Shown here: positions 1 to 12,553 of the stretch, piece after piece
How the letters are laid out: each line of letters opens with the position of its first letter
Numbering within the stretch: position 1 is the first letter of the stretch
NCBI RefSeq assembly: GCF_036370855.1
Contig: NC_088099.1
Span: 146,275,017-146,339,016, forward strand
Direction of reading: 5' to 3'
From: Dromaius novaehollandiae
Lineage: Eukaryota > Chordata > Aves > Casuariiformes > Dromaiidae
Length of the DNA stretch: 64,000 bases
Notes under the pieces: model-generated
Databases searched by the model: none
The model's input: the letters and a program-made list of their open reading frames with translations, nothing else
What the model was told of the DNA's origin: nothing
Made by a program: the position numbers and the translations under genes

Positions 1-1430
1 AAAAACACCGGAGTATTTTTATCCCACCCCCCAACTCATAGCAGCCAAATGTATTCCCTGCCTCAGTACAGAACCGTATCGCTGCCCTGCTGGGGGGAAA
101 TGCCATTCAGCCAGACACAAGAGGCACTGCAAGGTGTTCACGATGGATCTGGCTCTCCTCACTGACGTCTCATCGCTGTCTAGAGTCTCATGATGTCCAA
201 TGCTTCTGGCTATCTTAGAAGAGAAGCAAGCCATTGACTGTCTGGTTTTACTCATTGCTGAGCTCACGTTGCACCACCTACTCCAGTGGTGGTGACTCTT
301 GCGGGTGTCCAATCCCAGGCTCCATTAAAAAGCCTTGCAGCTCCCTGGCGCGGGCGCCACCGTGGGCAGTGCTGGGCTGAGTCCGCGGCTGTGTTTGCCC
401 AGGTGCGGAGATTATCCCAACCCACTCCACACAGAGCCAGCCAGCAGCCGCCGCAGCAGCTGGGCACCACGCGGTGGCAGCCCTGTTTCCCACAGCCTGC
501 AAGCTGGCACCTGTGCCTTGCTTTTTCCATCATTTTGGAAGGCACTATATAAAATAAGGTGTTATTTTTTGGATTCAGACTGATTTTATTCAATCAAAAT
601 TCCTTGCAACATCAGGAAGATTATAAGCGGGCAGAGAATTGCTGGGGAGAAAGCACTCACGTAGCTTTGCCTCGTATAAGGACGGCTGCTTTGTGGCCTC
701 AAGCAACTGCTTTGCTTGATACACCCCATCCAAAATCCTGGCCAACCAAGCTATGCAAAACAGGCTGCAGACACTCACTGGGGCGCCGCAAATTTAAAGC
801 TACTCCGTGTTTGGACAGAAACCAACCTGCCCTTGGTATCTACCTTGTGGTCAGTCATGTAGCAACTGAGGGAGGACTGGATGTTTGAAACTGAATTTGG
901 AATCCCCACATGCTTCATCGCATCATCAGAAACTGTATCTTTATTTTCAAAAGAAAACAAAAACAAACCACATACATGACTGGTATGTCTAAAAGTGGGC
1001 GGGGGTGGCTATCACTTGCTAATAAACATTCAAATGCCTTCGCCACATTGCAGCCGACCCCACATTAATTCTGCTTGGACACCATCCCCAGCGTCCCTAG
1101 GTGCAGCTCTCATTCACAACCCAGTTTTCTCTGCGTTACGAGCACGGGGCAATGCTGGAGCCATCCAAAGGGACCACCTGGGTACAGCAGGAAGGAACTA
1201 GGCCTGAGATGAGTTTGAGTTTATTGTTACAGTATTGAACATTGCCTAATTCTCTACACTGAGGGGTGAGAAGGGGTCTTTTTATAGCCTGAAAAACTAA
1301 AGAAAGCAAAAGCTTTGCAAGGTTTTTACTAAATTATCCTGATTTTTCTGCTGTAAAATCTACAAGGACCTCACACCTACAATTTCTTACCCCAGTTTTG
1401 TTTTGCAGAAGGCAGTTCACGTGGCCAAAT
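1..1430. other. Intergenic sequence, no gene recognised
   Basis: Mixed-composition DNA at the left edge. Short ORFs of about 60-110 codons occur on both strands, but none shows a recognisable domain or a convincing splice context. I see no repeat family that I can name. It could hold part of an untranslated or intronic region of a neighbouring gene. In human the next gene past PLEKHF2 is CFAP418, facing it, but I found none of its exons here. Confidence 0.5.
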
Positions 1431-1434
1431 GACT

Positions 1435-2560
1435 AATCGGGCCTTTCTCCCTGAGGGTAGGAGCACAAAAGCAACCCTTAGCGTCTGCGAGCGGTGCATG
1501 GTGCTTGCGCTGCTTCACCACACCTAGCCCCGGCCGCAGCTCGGGTCGCGGGCAGCAGCCGCAGCAGGGATCACCGCGTGCTGCACATTCCTCCTCCTGC
1601 CTTTGGTGCAGACTCCTACGGAGAGGAAAACAAAACATCAGCTCTGGCTCCCGAAGGAGCCGCCGGCACGTCCGCAGCAGCCGCCTCACCTCGGTATTTT
1701 CTCCTCTGGCACGTCTCAGCTCCCCGTTCCCTAACCAGGGAAGGGCCCGTTGCACGAGGCAGCTCCCGGCCCGAGGATGGCTGCCACACCAAGGCTCGGG
1801 CCGAGACCACGCGTGCCCGGTAGAGCTACACCTCAGCTCACCTGGGCTACGCGATGGGACGCTGAAGGACGACGGTCAGGGCAGAAGGGAGCGGCGTGCG
1901 GGCCGCCCCTCGGTCTGGGTAACCCCCTGCAGCAGCTGCAGGCCCCACAGCCAGCCCCGAAACGTGCCCGGGACAGAGCGGATGGGCCTCGCCCCCCCCC
2001 CCCCCCCAGAGCCAAGCGCACAATCTCCGCGCGCCCGGACGCACCGCTGTGGGCGCAGAGACAGCCCAAGTGCCTGCCACACCGGCTCAAGGGGTCACTT
2101 CAGGCCGCACCAGCCATGGAGCTGCTGCCGGTTCTTCATTTTTTTCACCCATATTACTCTTTCGGGCTCCAATTTCTTTTCCCTTCCTCTTTCTTCTTTC
2201 AGTTCCCGGCCTGTGTCTCCCTGCCTGCAATCATAACTCTGCAGCCACTTCTCCGGCTGTCATCCCCCCTCACAGCAGCGGCGCGGGGAAGACCACGGGC
2301 ACCAGCAGCGCCAGCTTGGCCCCCGCGTGGCTCCCACACTGCAGGCCTGGTGAAGCCAAGCAAAGCGGCACCTCCCAACCCCCCCACACCGAGCTGCCGC
2401 GGCCGCCACCACCCTTGGCACCGAGCAGGAGGAGCTGGGCGAGTTTGGGGTCCTCCCCGGGGCCACGCGGGGCCCCCGCCAGCCACCTTGGCTGCAACCC
2501 GCTGGGCCGCGCTCGCCCCCCTGGGCCTCACTCCCAGCGCTTCAGAGAGGAGACATGCTC
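1435..2560. promoter_or_regulatory. CpG-rich block, possible CpG island / orphan promoter
   Basis: This roughly 1.1 kb block is visibly GC-rich against AT-rich flanks. By eye it has several CpG dinucleotides in most 60-base lines between 1,441 and 2,100, including GCGCG-type clusters, plus a run of 16 C at 1,992-2,007. CpG clusters of this size in vertebrates usually mark promoters. No first exon with a clear ATG and GT donor could be assigned, so the direction of any transcript is unknown. The ORFs spanning it (up to 288 codons, frames overlapping on both strands) are proline-, alanine- and arginine-rich, as expected from GC-rich non-coding DNA. Confidence 0.55.
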
Positions 2561-3635
2561 TTAAATTATTAACTGAGAAGAGGGGCCACCGTGGCCTAAA
2601 AGGTTCGTACTTCTAGGCCGTTACGTGGCTCACTGTGGAAGGCGAGGGAGAGGCCCAAGGGTGCCAGGCTCAGGCAGGCATGGCCGAGGTGCGCCCAAGA
2701 AAGCGGGATCGAGCTGTGAAAAGGGCTCCAAAGCCTTTAGCGACATGGCAGTTTGACCTTAAAGATCACAAGTGAGCTTCTAAAAGCAAAAATTTACATG
2801 TAAAACACTTGGGCTCTTTGTTTCTCCCTTGGATTGGGAGCCTTTAGTGGTTGTGTTTTCAGTTTTCCTCCAAAACCACTTACCCCATAATGAAAGCTGA
2901 CATTTTGATGTACTTCACGTTACTCGGGGGAGGTGGAGCTTTGAAAAAAACACCAAATACATCGGGAGTCAGCAGTAATGCTTTCACTGTGCTCTGCAGC
3001 TGCTAGTAACGCTAGCAGCTAGCGACGGGATCCCTCAGCCTCAGGACTGCTGGAGCACGCTAACCGTTCTGCCTTCTCCGCAGCAAGGAAAATCTGTGAA
3101 ATTTCACCAATCCAAAAGAAACAGCAGCAAAACTTGAGAGGGTCAGAATCTGGTCAAAATGTGAATTACTGGATATCTGTGCCGTTCACCCTCCGCTGCT
3201 TTGTGCGGTCATTCACACCCAGGCTGAGTAGGTGTGCAGCATCACTGAAGCAGCGTGCCGCAGTCACGCCAGCGCAGAGGTAGGCAGCTACCCAGCGAGC
3301 TGGGTAACGCTGCAGCATCGTCGCACCAGGCTGCAAACAGGCACCCAGCACTGCTTCTTACTGTGAAAATATTTCATTCTATTCATTTCAACACTAAACA
3401 AAAATAAACGCATACCGCTGCTGGGTGTCTCAATACACTCAGCCTCCAGCCAATTCTTGCCTTCTCTGAGACCTTTCCTTATTCTTGGTTTTTCAACCAT
3501 CTCATGTTTCAGTACCCACAGGTCCAATTTTCACCTGGTTTTCTGAGGAAAGAAACCCTCCCTAATTACACTGCATGTGCACATGCCTAAGCAGCTGTTG
3601 AATCTGTCCACCAATTTTAGTAGAATTTGATAAGG

Positions 3636-3663
3636 AAAAAAAAAAAAAAAAAAAAAAAAAAAA
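3636..3663 (+). repeat. Poly(A) tract, A28
   Basis: Uninterrupted run of 28 A. No recognisable retroelement body precedes it, so it is listed only as a homopolymer. Confidence 0.95.
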
Positions 3664-4643
3664 GGAGAATCCTTGAAGTCTGTAGAAGTCTTGTGAAGAC
3701 AGATGGCCAGATAGAGACTAAAGATCTTGCTGTCATCCTCATCACAGGGCAGGCTGATAAATTAACACACCAAACATCAGGGAAGCACACAGCAGAGAGC
3801 TCCATCAGAAACCAAACCTTCCTGGGTCACGGGGGCTGCCAGTTCACCAAGAGAAGAGCACTTCTGTAAAACTCCTAATACGGACAGTTACAGCATTTTA
3901 GAAATGCCTGCAGCATAGTCCCCTTCCAACATGGTAACTTTTTCAGCAGTACAAAAAGCTCCTCTGGCACCACAAATTTATGTCTGCTACATGCATACTG
4001 GAGGTAGTGTTCAACACACATGGAGAAAGGTCCCTGGAGGACACAGTGATTTTGCAGGATGATCAGTTGAGCTGACCTTTTCTCCATGGAAAGAACAACG
4101 TAACTGAGGATTCATAAATAATCAGATCTCTCTGTGTGCAGCGCAGTCTCCTTGTGATGTTCGTCACATCTAGGTGCCTACTTGGTTTGAATCATGAGCC
4201 CTCTTTCTGATTTCCTTCCGTGATAAGGCTTTTAATAACTAACCGTATAAACAACAAAGTAAATATTCAACCAATTCAGAGCTAGATTGCAGATCAAATA
4301 TCTGCTCTATCTTCAAATCTTTTTTCTTTCCCTTTTAAAAACAAAAACCCACACATGCCGCCTGCAGGGGAAAAGATTGCTCACTTTGCACTTCCCTCAT
4401 CTCATCAGATAAATAATCAACTATGAGTTCTGTGTTTCACAAAAAAAATAGGAGAGTCATCTGCTTCACAGCATACCATAGTAATTTTATGGTGAAGCGT
4501 CTGATGCCCTTAGAAGTCTGGCTTCCCTTCTGCTATTGCTGTTTAGGTGTATCCTCTGGTCTTCTCATCCTAAGGACTAATGTGCTGGTATCAGGTGCAA
4601 TAAGCTCACCTCTGGTAAGAGCAGGTAGGTGCAGTCTCCTGTG

Positions 4644-4663
4644 CCCCCCCCCCCCCCCCCCCC
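4644..4663 (+). repeat. Poly(C) tract, C20
   Basis: Uninterrupted run of 20 C in otherwise ordinary AT-rich intergenic DNA. The complementary strand is G20. Confidence 0.95.
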
Positions 4664-7600
4664 ACAGAGTGGTGAGGCTGTATTTGTACAAATTCAACCT
4701 CAGACCAAAGAGGAACCCTAACGAGAAATATGAAAGAGATCTGCCACAGAGCACAGGCACAAAACAGAAAGGAAAGAGGAAATGAGAGCTCTGTCACCTT
4801 TCCTGGTTCTAGCTCCCACAAAAAGCAGGTTCTGGCCTCTGCACAGGATTTACTCAAGAGGACCACTGAGAAGCAGATGCTTCTGCAAGAGGCCACCTCT
4901 CTGCTACACGCATACCCTGGCAGAGCCATCCCACTTTGACCACAGGCAACTCGTATGCAGGCAGCACAGCAAGGCCAATAGTGCTTGTCAATGGAGCTCA
5001 ACTAGCTCTCTCTGGATGCTGCATTCATGTAGCCTGTAAAGGAACACAGTCCCTCAGGTAAAGCATCATCACTGGACCCAAGAGAGGGGGTTTGTTCCCA
5101 GGATCCATGCAGATGTCCAACAAGACACAGCTTCCACTCTCGTTTCCTCATCCTCAGATGCAAGCACAATGATACCCAGCTCACTTCATAAAATGCCAGA
5201 TAGTTATATAGCCCCTCTTGTCTTGGTCAGGAAGCTCTTGTAAAAAGATTAACAAACTGGACCTGTGAATGACGTGTTTGAGGCTAAGGAGCCACACAGT
5301 GAGCCAGTGAGCACACGTCAAAGTAGCACTCAACAGGTACCAGGCAGGAAAGCAGGAGGAAAGCAGGTCCCTAATCCCAGGCAGAAGCTGTGGACAGGAA
5401 CATGCTGCTGCTTGGACACGGTGCCAAAAGGGGGGATGCCAGATGTTGCTTGTAGTAGAAAGGAAGGGCAGCAAGTCCTGCAAGGGAGAAAATACGAAAA
5501 AAAGAAGTGGTAATCCGCAGTAAAAAGAATTAGGGCAGCTGTGTCTGGCTTGGACAGTATCTGGATTTATCCAAAGAAAAATCCAGCAATAGGCGGGTGT
5601 GAATTACAGCCTCACCCACTGGAGCTGTGTCCTGCTGCATGTAAACCAAAAACCAGAAGAACAAGGAGTCTTGGATATGATCCCCATTTTCATGGGTCAG
5701 GCTCTGCAGCTCAACTCCAGGCAGAATTATCATTGATTATAACACATTTGGCTAATACAGTCTGTCTCTGTATAGCTGGGATGGAGCTGCTGGACAGACA
5801 ACAACCTTGAAATAACAAAAAGCCTTGGTTTGGAGTGGTGCTTCATTGCCAAAGCAGCAAATCCTTGAACCAAGACGGGAATAATGTTTTAAAGCTTCCT
5901 ATCTGTGAAGAGATGAAACTTGAGAGACAGAGGAAAAACCTAAAATTAACCCCACACTGCTTAAGCGCTGCTTTGGCTGGCCAGTGAGTGTTAGTTACTG
6001 CTGCAGTTGTTCCTCCATCTGTTATTCTGGTTGAGTAGCACAGCGCCGTCTCATTAAAACCTCAATATTCGTTCTTCCTTATAGCACCAGATACTGAATA
6101 ATTTCCCCAAAGGATAGACAGCAAATGATAACCACTTACCTCTGAGCGTTTTGTAATGGTGGAAGCCCATATTTATCAATTTCAAGTAAACTGTAAATCG
6201 GTGTTTTCATTTAGTTTCATTGCTCTATTTACTCTTGGGCCCATGAGAATATGGATTCCTTTTAAGAGATGCGAATGTTATTTCTATTAAGAACTGAAAA
6301 CATCTAAAACCAAAGGTTTTCTTCTTGCCCTCAGCCTGGAAGTGAATCCAGGAATATTGTTGGTGCCCTGGTGGATGAGACACCCCCATCTCCCTCTTTT
6401 CTTCCTTTTTTCCTACATTTTAAACTTGAAGAGAAACAAAATAGGTTTAAGAGGCATCATTCAGATGGGCTCTTCTGGCTTCAGATGAGCTGGATGAGAG
6501 CTTACCCTTCCCCCCCATGACAGGTTCCCCCTTTGCACATCAGTTGAGTGTGCAAAGTCGCTTCCCTAACCCAGGGCAAGGGAAAAGCAGTACCCACAAC
6601 GTATGCCATCAGACATGGCTTGCAAATTGGAGTTAAACACCAAGACATTCAGTTGCACAGAGAGTATCGGAAGGCTAAAAAGAGATTTAACACACATACT
6701 GGAGAGTGTCTCTGCAGTTCTGTGGGGTCCAAGGTTCCGACATGAGCAAGTGTTTAGCATGTCACAGGCCTTCAGGCAGCCACCACAGAGCAATTTGCCC
6801 CGCAGGCTGGCAGGGCTGCTTTTCCTCTTCATGCTTTTTCCACACTTTTCATTGTAGTTTACTCAGGAGAGAGCAGCTGCTTTTCTTTCTCATTTGCTTC
6901 TCAGTGAACACCCTTGGAAAGCAGCCCTGCATTTCATATCAAATGCATTTCCTTATCTACCTCTGCAGTCGCCTTCTTGGGGTCGAAGAGCTGCCTCTCT
7001 TTCGCAGTTGCATTCATTTTCACAGCTTTGCCCTAGAGGAACAAACAGAAAGAGGTACTGCACAAAATATGTTGCAGAACACACCTCTGCATGAGCTCCG
7101 GGCCAAGAAGAGAGCAGACAGCCACACACAGCCTGCCATCGAGCTCATTGCCGAGCTCCCATGGCACAAGCTACCCCTGTTCGTTTTGAAGACAAGTTGC
7201 ATGGGAAATCTACTGCACACAGCTCAGGTTATTGACAGCTCAGTGGATTTCAGTATGTGCAAAGGGAAAGCAAGGATCAATGGCTTCTTTGATAAGATGA
7301 ATGAATCTTGGTAAAGCAGAGGACTTAAAATAAAGATTTGGAAAAGGGGTGGGGGAGGGTTTCCGAAGGCATTAAAGAGTGTGGTTAAAGATGCATCTTG
7401 CACTGCACTTTGCACTAGGCTCCGCTCAACCCCGGTCATGTGTTTGGGAGCCACACGTGCTCTGGCACCTGGACGCTGCCGCTTCCGAGCGGACAGCTGA
7501 GCCCAGAGCCACGCAGATGGTGCTTCAGGACAGGCAGGCTCTGACGCATGGGGGATTTAGACCATTTAGAGCTTTACAGAGCATTAGCTGCACCCTGCAT

Positions 7601-10397
7601 CCACCTTCTAGAAGAGCCCTGGCCACTGCTGCGGAGCACAGTGAGGGCAACCCAGGGAGAAACACAGCTGCCAGGTTGGGCTGGGAACAACAGCCACAAA
7701 AGCAGCCACAAAACCCTCTAGTTCCCCCACTTTCTCCCCTCCCTTTCATTGCTTCCTGGCCAAGCAGTTACACAGATTACAACATGAAAATCCCTTCTGC
7801 AGAGCCACTTTATTATTTAAAAGAAAAGCTTGGTCAAGCTACCTCCACGCCAGAGACCTATCGAAACGTGCACGTCATCCTGCTTCGGCTCCTCCATGCA
7901 CAAACAGGGCCCCAGTTGCTTAGCCATGAACAAAAGTCTTATTTAAACTGTCACTAGCCTAGATGCACGCTTCACTCTTCCCACAACCCAGCACCCATGA
8001 AATACAGCTGGAAATCCAAGCAGCACTGTTTTATCAGTCACGCGCCAAAGGACGAACATGGAGGTGAGCACGCTGATGGTGTCCTACCGCCAGAGCAGCC
8101 CCCAAGGTGCCTGCAGAGCTCACACACACCACAGGAGGACGAGATGCCCATGGGGACCCCCAGCACCACCATCCTGCTCTCCGAGATGGCCGCAGGCACC
8201 ACTTCACCCAGAAATGTGACATCGGGTCTCGCTGCCAGTTCGCTGTGAACGACTGCAGCGGCGCATGGTCACTACCTCCTGCAAAAGGGAAAACCAGGAG
8301 AACACTGGCAGCTCCAGACCCTTCCCCAGCTCTCCCCTGCATCACCTTGAACCAGTTGATTCTGTGACTCACCTCCCCATCCAAAGCAGAGATGACAATC
8401 TCTCCTTTTTCTTTAGCTGGCTTTTTTTTCTTTTTAACTTATGGCTGAAAGCAGGTCTAGACATTTATGCAAAGTGTAGCAACGAAAGAACTCCTATCTC
8501 AGCAGGGACATACAGCAGTTTCTGCAATAACCGTGTTACTGCCTCACCAAAGCATTACAGACTAACAGGAGAATTACCACATGCTTCCAATGAAAAAGGA
8601 GAATTCCTGCAGTGGGCAGCAGTGCCGAGCTGACTGCACCTGCAGAGCTCAGGAGACACCATATACAGCTCCCGCAGTGCAAGCGGAGTCTGTGCCAGCA
8701 CCCACGTGCGTTTTTTCCCCTGGAGTGAGTTATGCTAAGCCAAGGCAAATCCCCATCCTATTCTGTTTCATGGTAACTTGTTCGGAGAGCTCTTACATAC
8801 CTGGCTGAAGCTCCTACATCACCTGAAGCATGGCAGCTCTGGAAGCCTCACTAAGAAGGTTAATTACCACGTTAGGCAGAATATTTTCCTGCTCCGATTG
8901 AAGAGCCTTTGAAATTAAAAAGATGCACATTCCTTAAAAAGTTCGGCCAAAGGGCTGAAAGTCCCCTTCACATTATGTTAAGCCATAAGGGTATCAGCAC
9001 TTGTGGTCGGCGTGCTATTTTAGGCATAGGCAGACCAACAGTGGCAGCACGCTGCAGAGTGGGTTGTGTGGCATTGGGGACACAAACAGCACAGACTCAT
9101 CAGGCTACGCAGAGATGTTTGGCACATGAACTAAAGGCAGGAGCAAATAAAATGATCGGCAAGGCCAGATTTGACAGATGTCAGCACTTCTGCTAGAAAA
9201 CAGAAAATAAAAGTGCTTAAGAGGTTGGATCACAGTTATTCTACCTGGAAAGAAAGAGGCAAGTGTGAGAATGCATGACAGAGAGAAGGATGGCAAAAAA
9301 GAAGGGAAACATCCTTGTGAGAAAAATCTGGATACAAATAAAGAAGATATCAGTATCAGTTTAGACTCTCTCCCTCCATCCTCCCAAAATAGTAAAAATT
9401 CAAGCTCCCTCTTTCTCTTAAAAAATAAAAAAAGGGGGGGAGGGGACAAAACTGAAGTAAAGAATGAAGTTACCTAAAATTTAGAAGTAAAGCACCACTT
9501 TATGATATGCCTTCACCTGGGAAGCAAACAGGCACCATCTTCCTTCCCTTCCAGTTTATATAACATAGCAAGGCTGAGAGCACAGCTAAGACTTTTCCAG
9601 GGCCAAGGAGGCAGGTCAGTCTTGGAGACCACAGCACACAGAGCAGAGGACCTTGTGTGGCACTTGGATCCCTTGCGACTGTAGAAACCCACTCTATACA
9701 TTCTGTCAACCAACAAGCTCTGTTTTAACCTGCTTAGGTTGCTATGGTATGTTATAATGAGTAGTATCAGCACAAAACTGGCAGGGGCAGAGGCTGGCCT
9801 TGGACACTGCTCCTCCGTGTGCCATGCCCTGATGCTGCGCAAGGGCAGCTGATGACTAAGTGCACCTCTGACGCTTTGCTGACACAATCGCGACCGCCTC
9901 TCTCATACATACCGCCCAAAAGCACTGGATCCAACACAAAAACTGCATGAAGCTTGACAGAGCACAGCATCGGTGTCAGGTATCTGTTGCTGAGCCCCAC
10001 CTGCCAGACCGCAGCCGGGTGACGTACGCCAGACCTGTTGGTGCTTGCCACAGGAGCAGATTACACTTTCTGTTCTTGCTCTACCAACCAATTTGAAAAC
10101 TTGCCCAAATCCGTCTACATCCTGGGACTCGTATCTCTTGCTCTCAGTTCGGCCGGGCACTTTGCTCCTCGCTGCACCCTCTCCTCAGCTGCGTGCTACC
10201 CAGCCCACTCCGGCCACAGTTTAGGAGCGCAGCCATGGGAGTGAGGAAGCTCCCAGCACATGAAGAGCCTCTGTCAAGCAAGCGACAGTGTTGGGAAACA
10301 GCCCTGAGCCTTGGAGACCTCCACCTTGGCTCACAAGCAAAGACTGTGGAAAGTATTCTTTAACATTTATTTTACAGTACTGTGAAAGTGTGTCTTG

Positions 10398-10399
<2 letters not shown>

Positions 10400-10430
<31 letters not shown>
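10400..10430 (+). repeat. Poly(A) tract, A31
   Basis: Uninterrupted run of 31 A, the longest homopolymer in the window. No LINE or processed-gene body that I can name lies directly upstream. Confidence 0.95.
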
Positions 10431-10432
<2 letters not shown>

Positions 10433-12532
10433 TATTTCAGCCTGGAATACCATCACACCTTGCAGCAGGACCTGGAAAGCTAAACCAGGGCCTGACCCAA
10501 TGAAGTCTGAATACAAGGCCCTAACTTAACACAACCAAGTCCTGACCCTTAAAAAAAGGTGTTTCCAACCCTTGCTTTACATATAAAACAAACTTTTGCC
10601 AAAGGGCACCCCAAGTTCTCGTCAGAGAGGTGCATGGCATGTCAGAATAAGCACGATTCCTTCATGTGTTTAGAGCACCAGAGCTGCATCGCTGGCAGTG
10701 CTATAAGGAGCACCACATTGCTTGAAGTCACCTGTCTCAAGAATTACACAGACTCCAGCCATGACCACTGAAGATCACACACTGCACTTTTCACATGATG
10801 AGGAGCATTAATTTTTGTGTGTTGACCACCTACACTAACTTTTATTGCCTCCTACATTGCTCCTATCTCTCTGAAGAAAAGGTGACTATGGCCATTTTGC
10901 TGTTGTACTTATTTACTGTCAGGACTGTGAAAGGCTGAACCCACCAGCTTCCACCACATGGAAGTGGCCATGGGGTTAGGCGTGAGCAAGGCTAATTGCA
11001 CTTGTTAGAATCATGTCAAGTATTTCATGCAACTAGTAAAATGTTTTTATTCACCCACAAGAAAGGTCGGGTTCACTCTTGTTGGGCTTGCCACATTTAG
11101 TTTCCATTAAGGGAGGTAATGAACTTTCAATAGCTCTTTTCATTATGCACACCACAAACCTGAGGAAGCAAGTACTCTGCGAGAGGGCACACTTTTCCCT
11201 GCTTCCAGAGAGCTCGTACAAGAGGAGCTATATCCAACATTAGAAGCCAAAGGAAGAATTTCATTCAAAAGTCAGCTTTTTCTGACATTCCTCCTTTCTC
11301 AAGCACTACTGTTTCACACTGTTAAAGAACTGCAGAGCTTTTTGCTTTGTTTGAAAGCCAAGCTGGTATTTCCTCCTAACATTTAAGATCCCTCTACTCA
11401 AAATGCCAAGTTATATATAACAAGGGTCAGGCCAGGTGCACACAATGAGTATGCTCATAAGTAAACAAAAAACAAAAACAAGAAAAACACCTTCAGCTTC
11501 AGAAGAAAAGCCTCAGAGCAGGTTACTGAACTTTGTTGTCTTTCCTTCTACGTTTGGCAAGCAGCTACATAGCATTTTGCAAGCTCACAATAGACTGAAA
11601 GCCCAGGTCCTTCCTTTCAGACAATGTTGATTTACCAGTGTTGATTTACCACTTTAACAGCGCAGCAGTTTGCTCTGTCGTCTTCCCTATGCCTGGCACA
11701 CATCTGCACATCCCAGAGATCCCATCGTCTGTTGTAACGCCAGAACAGCATTTGCATCACCTACCTCAGACAGGAGAGGTAGGCTCCATCCTCGGCTATT
11801 TGACTCACCTTCCAGAGCAATATCCTGATCAGGCAGGTACAAAGCAGGCCAGGTGGATGTGGAAGGAAACAGCTCTACCTATAGAAGAGGAAACAGCTCC
11901 CCCAGCTCACTTTGGAGCGGTAGCTCTGGAGAGACCGCACAGACCTGGATGGGGGCAAACAAGCCTCACAGAACCAACTGACCTTAAAAGCAGAAGAAAC
12001 AGATCCCCTTCCTTCCTGGCTGCACAGTCTTCCCAGAGATTTTTAATATTCTCCAAACCCATTACAACCTCACAGGTTAGAAGTGCTCAACAGCACTACC
12101 AACTTCTACAAAAAGCAGCTGGCAAAAAAACAGTTTTCATTACAGTGCAGGACATGCTAAGCTTAAATCTGCACACAGGCAGTTTTTGGAGAGAAAAAAC
12201 TAAGTCTAGCCAGCAGCTGAAATGAAACTACTTGCAAGTCACTCACACCTGTAATAAAGCCAACCACATCTACTCACTTTTCATCAGAAAAAAGGCTACC
12301 TAAGGTCAGACACTCTTGAAGATCTGACTACTTAAACTTTAAGCTTTCAAACTCATTAGCGTTATGCCTCAAGGCACTTGAATAAAGTGGGCTCTTGCTG
12401 TCTGGTTGAACTCTACCTAGCTAGGTTGAGGGCATCCTCTGGTGTAAGAGACTGCTTAAAGACAGTCTCTTTCAGATACGTTCTTACCATTTAATCCAGT
12501 TATCTTCTGTGTAAATAAGAATGACCTTGGAT

Positions 12533-12553
12533 GGGGTTTGGGAGGGGTGGGGG
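12533..12553 (+). other. Potential G-quadruplex motif
   Basis: Four G runs (4, 3, 4 and 5 G) are separated by loops of 1-3 bases, which satisfies the usual intramolecular G-quadruplex pattern on the plus strand. It lies in intergenic DNA with no gene attached. Confidence 0.55.

Noticed and set aside
1505-2616. 243- and 288-codon plus-strand ORFs and several minus-strand ones
   Set aside because: Composition-driven open frames in a CpG-rich block, overlapping each other and lacking domains or consistent codon bias.
3010-3024. Perfect inverted repeat CGCTAG-CAG-CTAGCG
   Set aside because: Too short to imply more than chance in 64 kb, with no gene or regulatory context.
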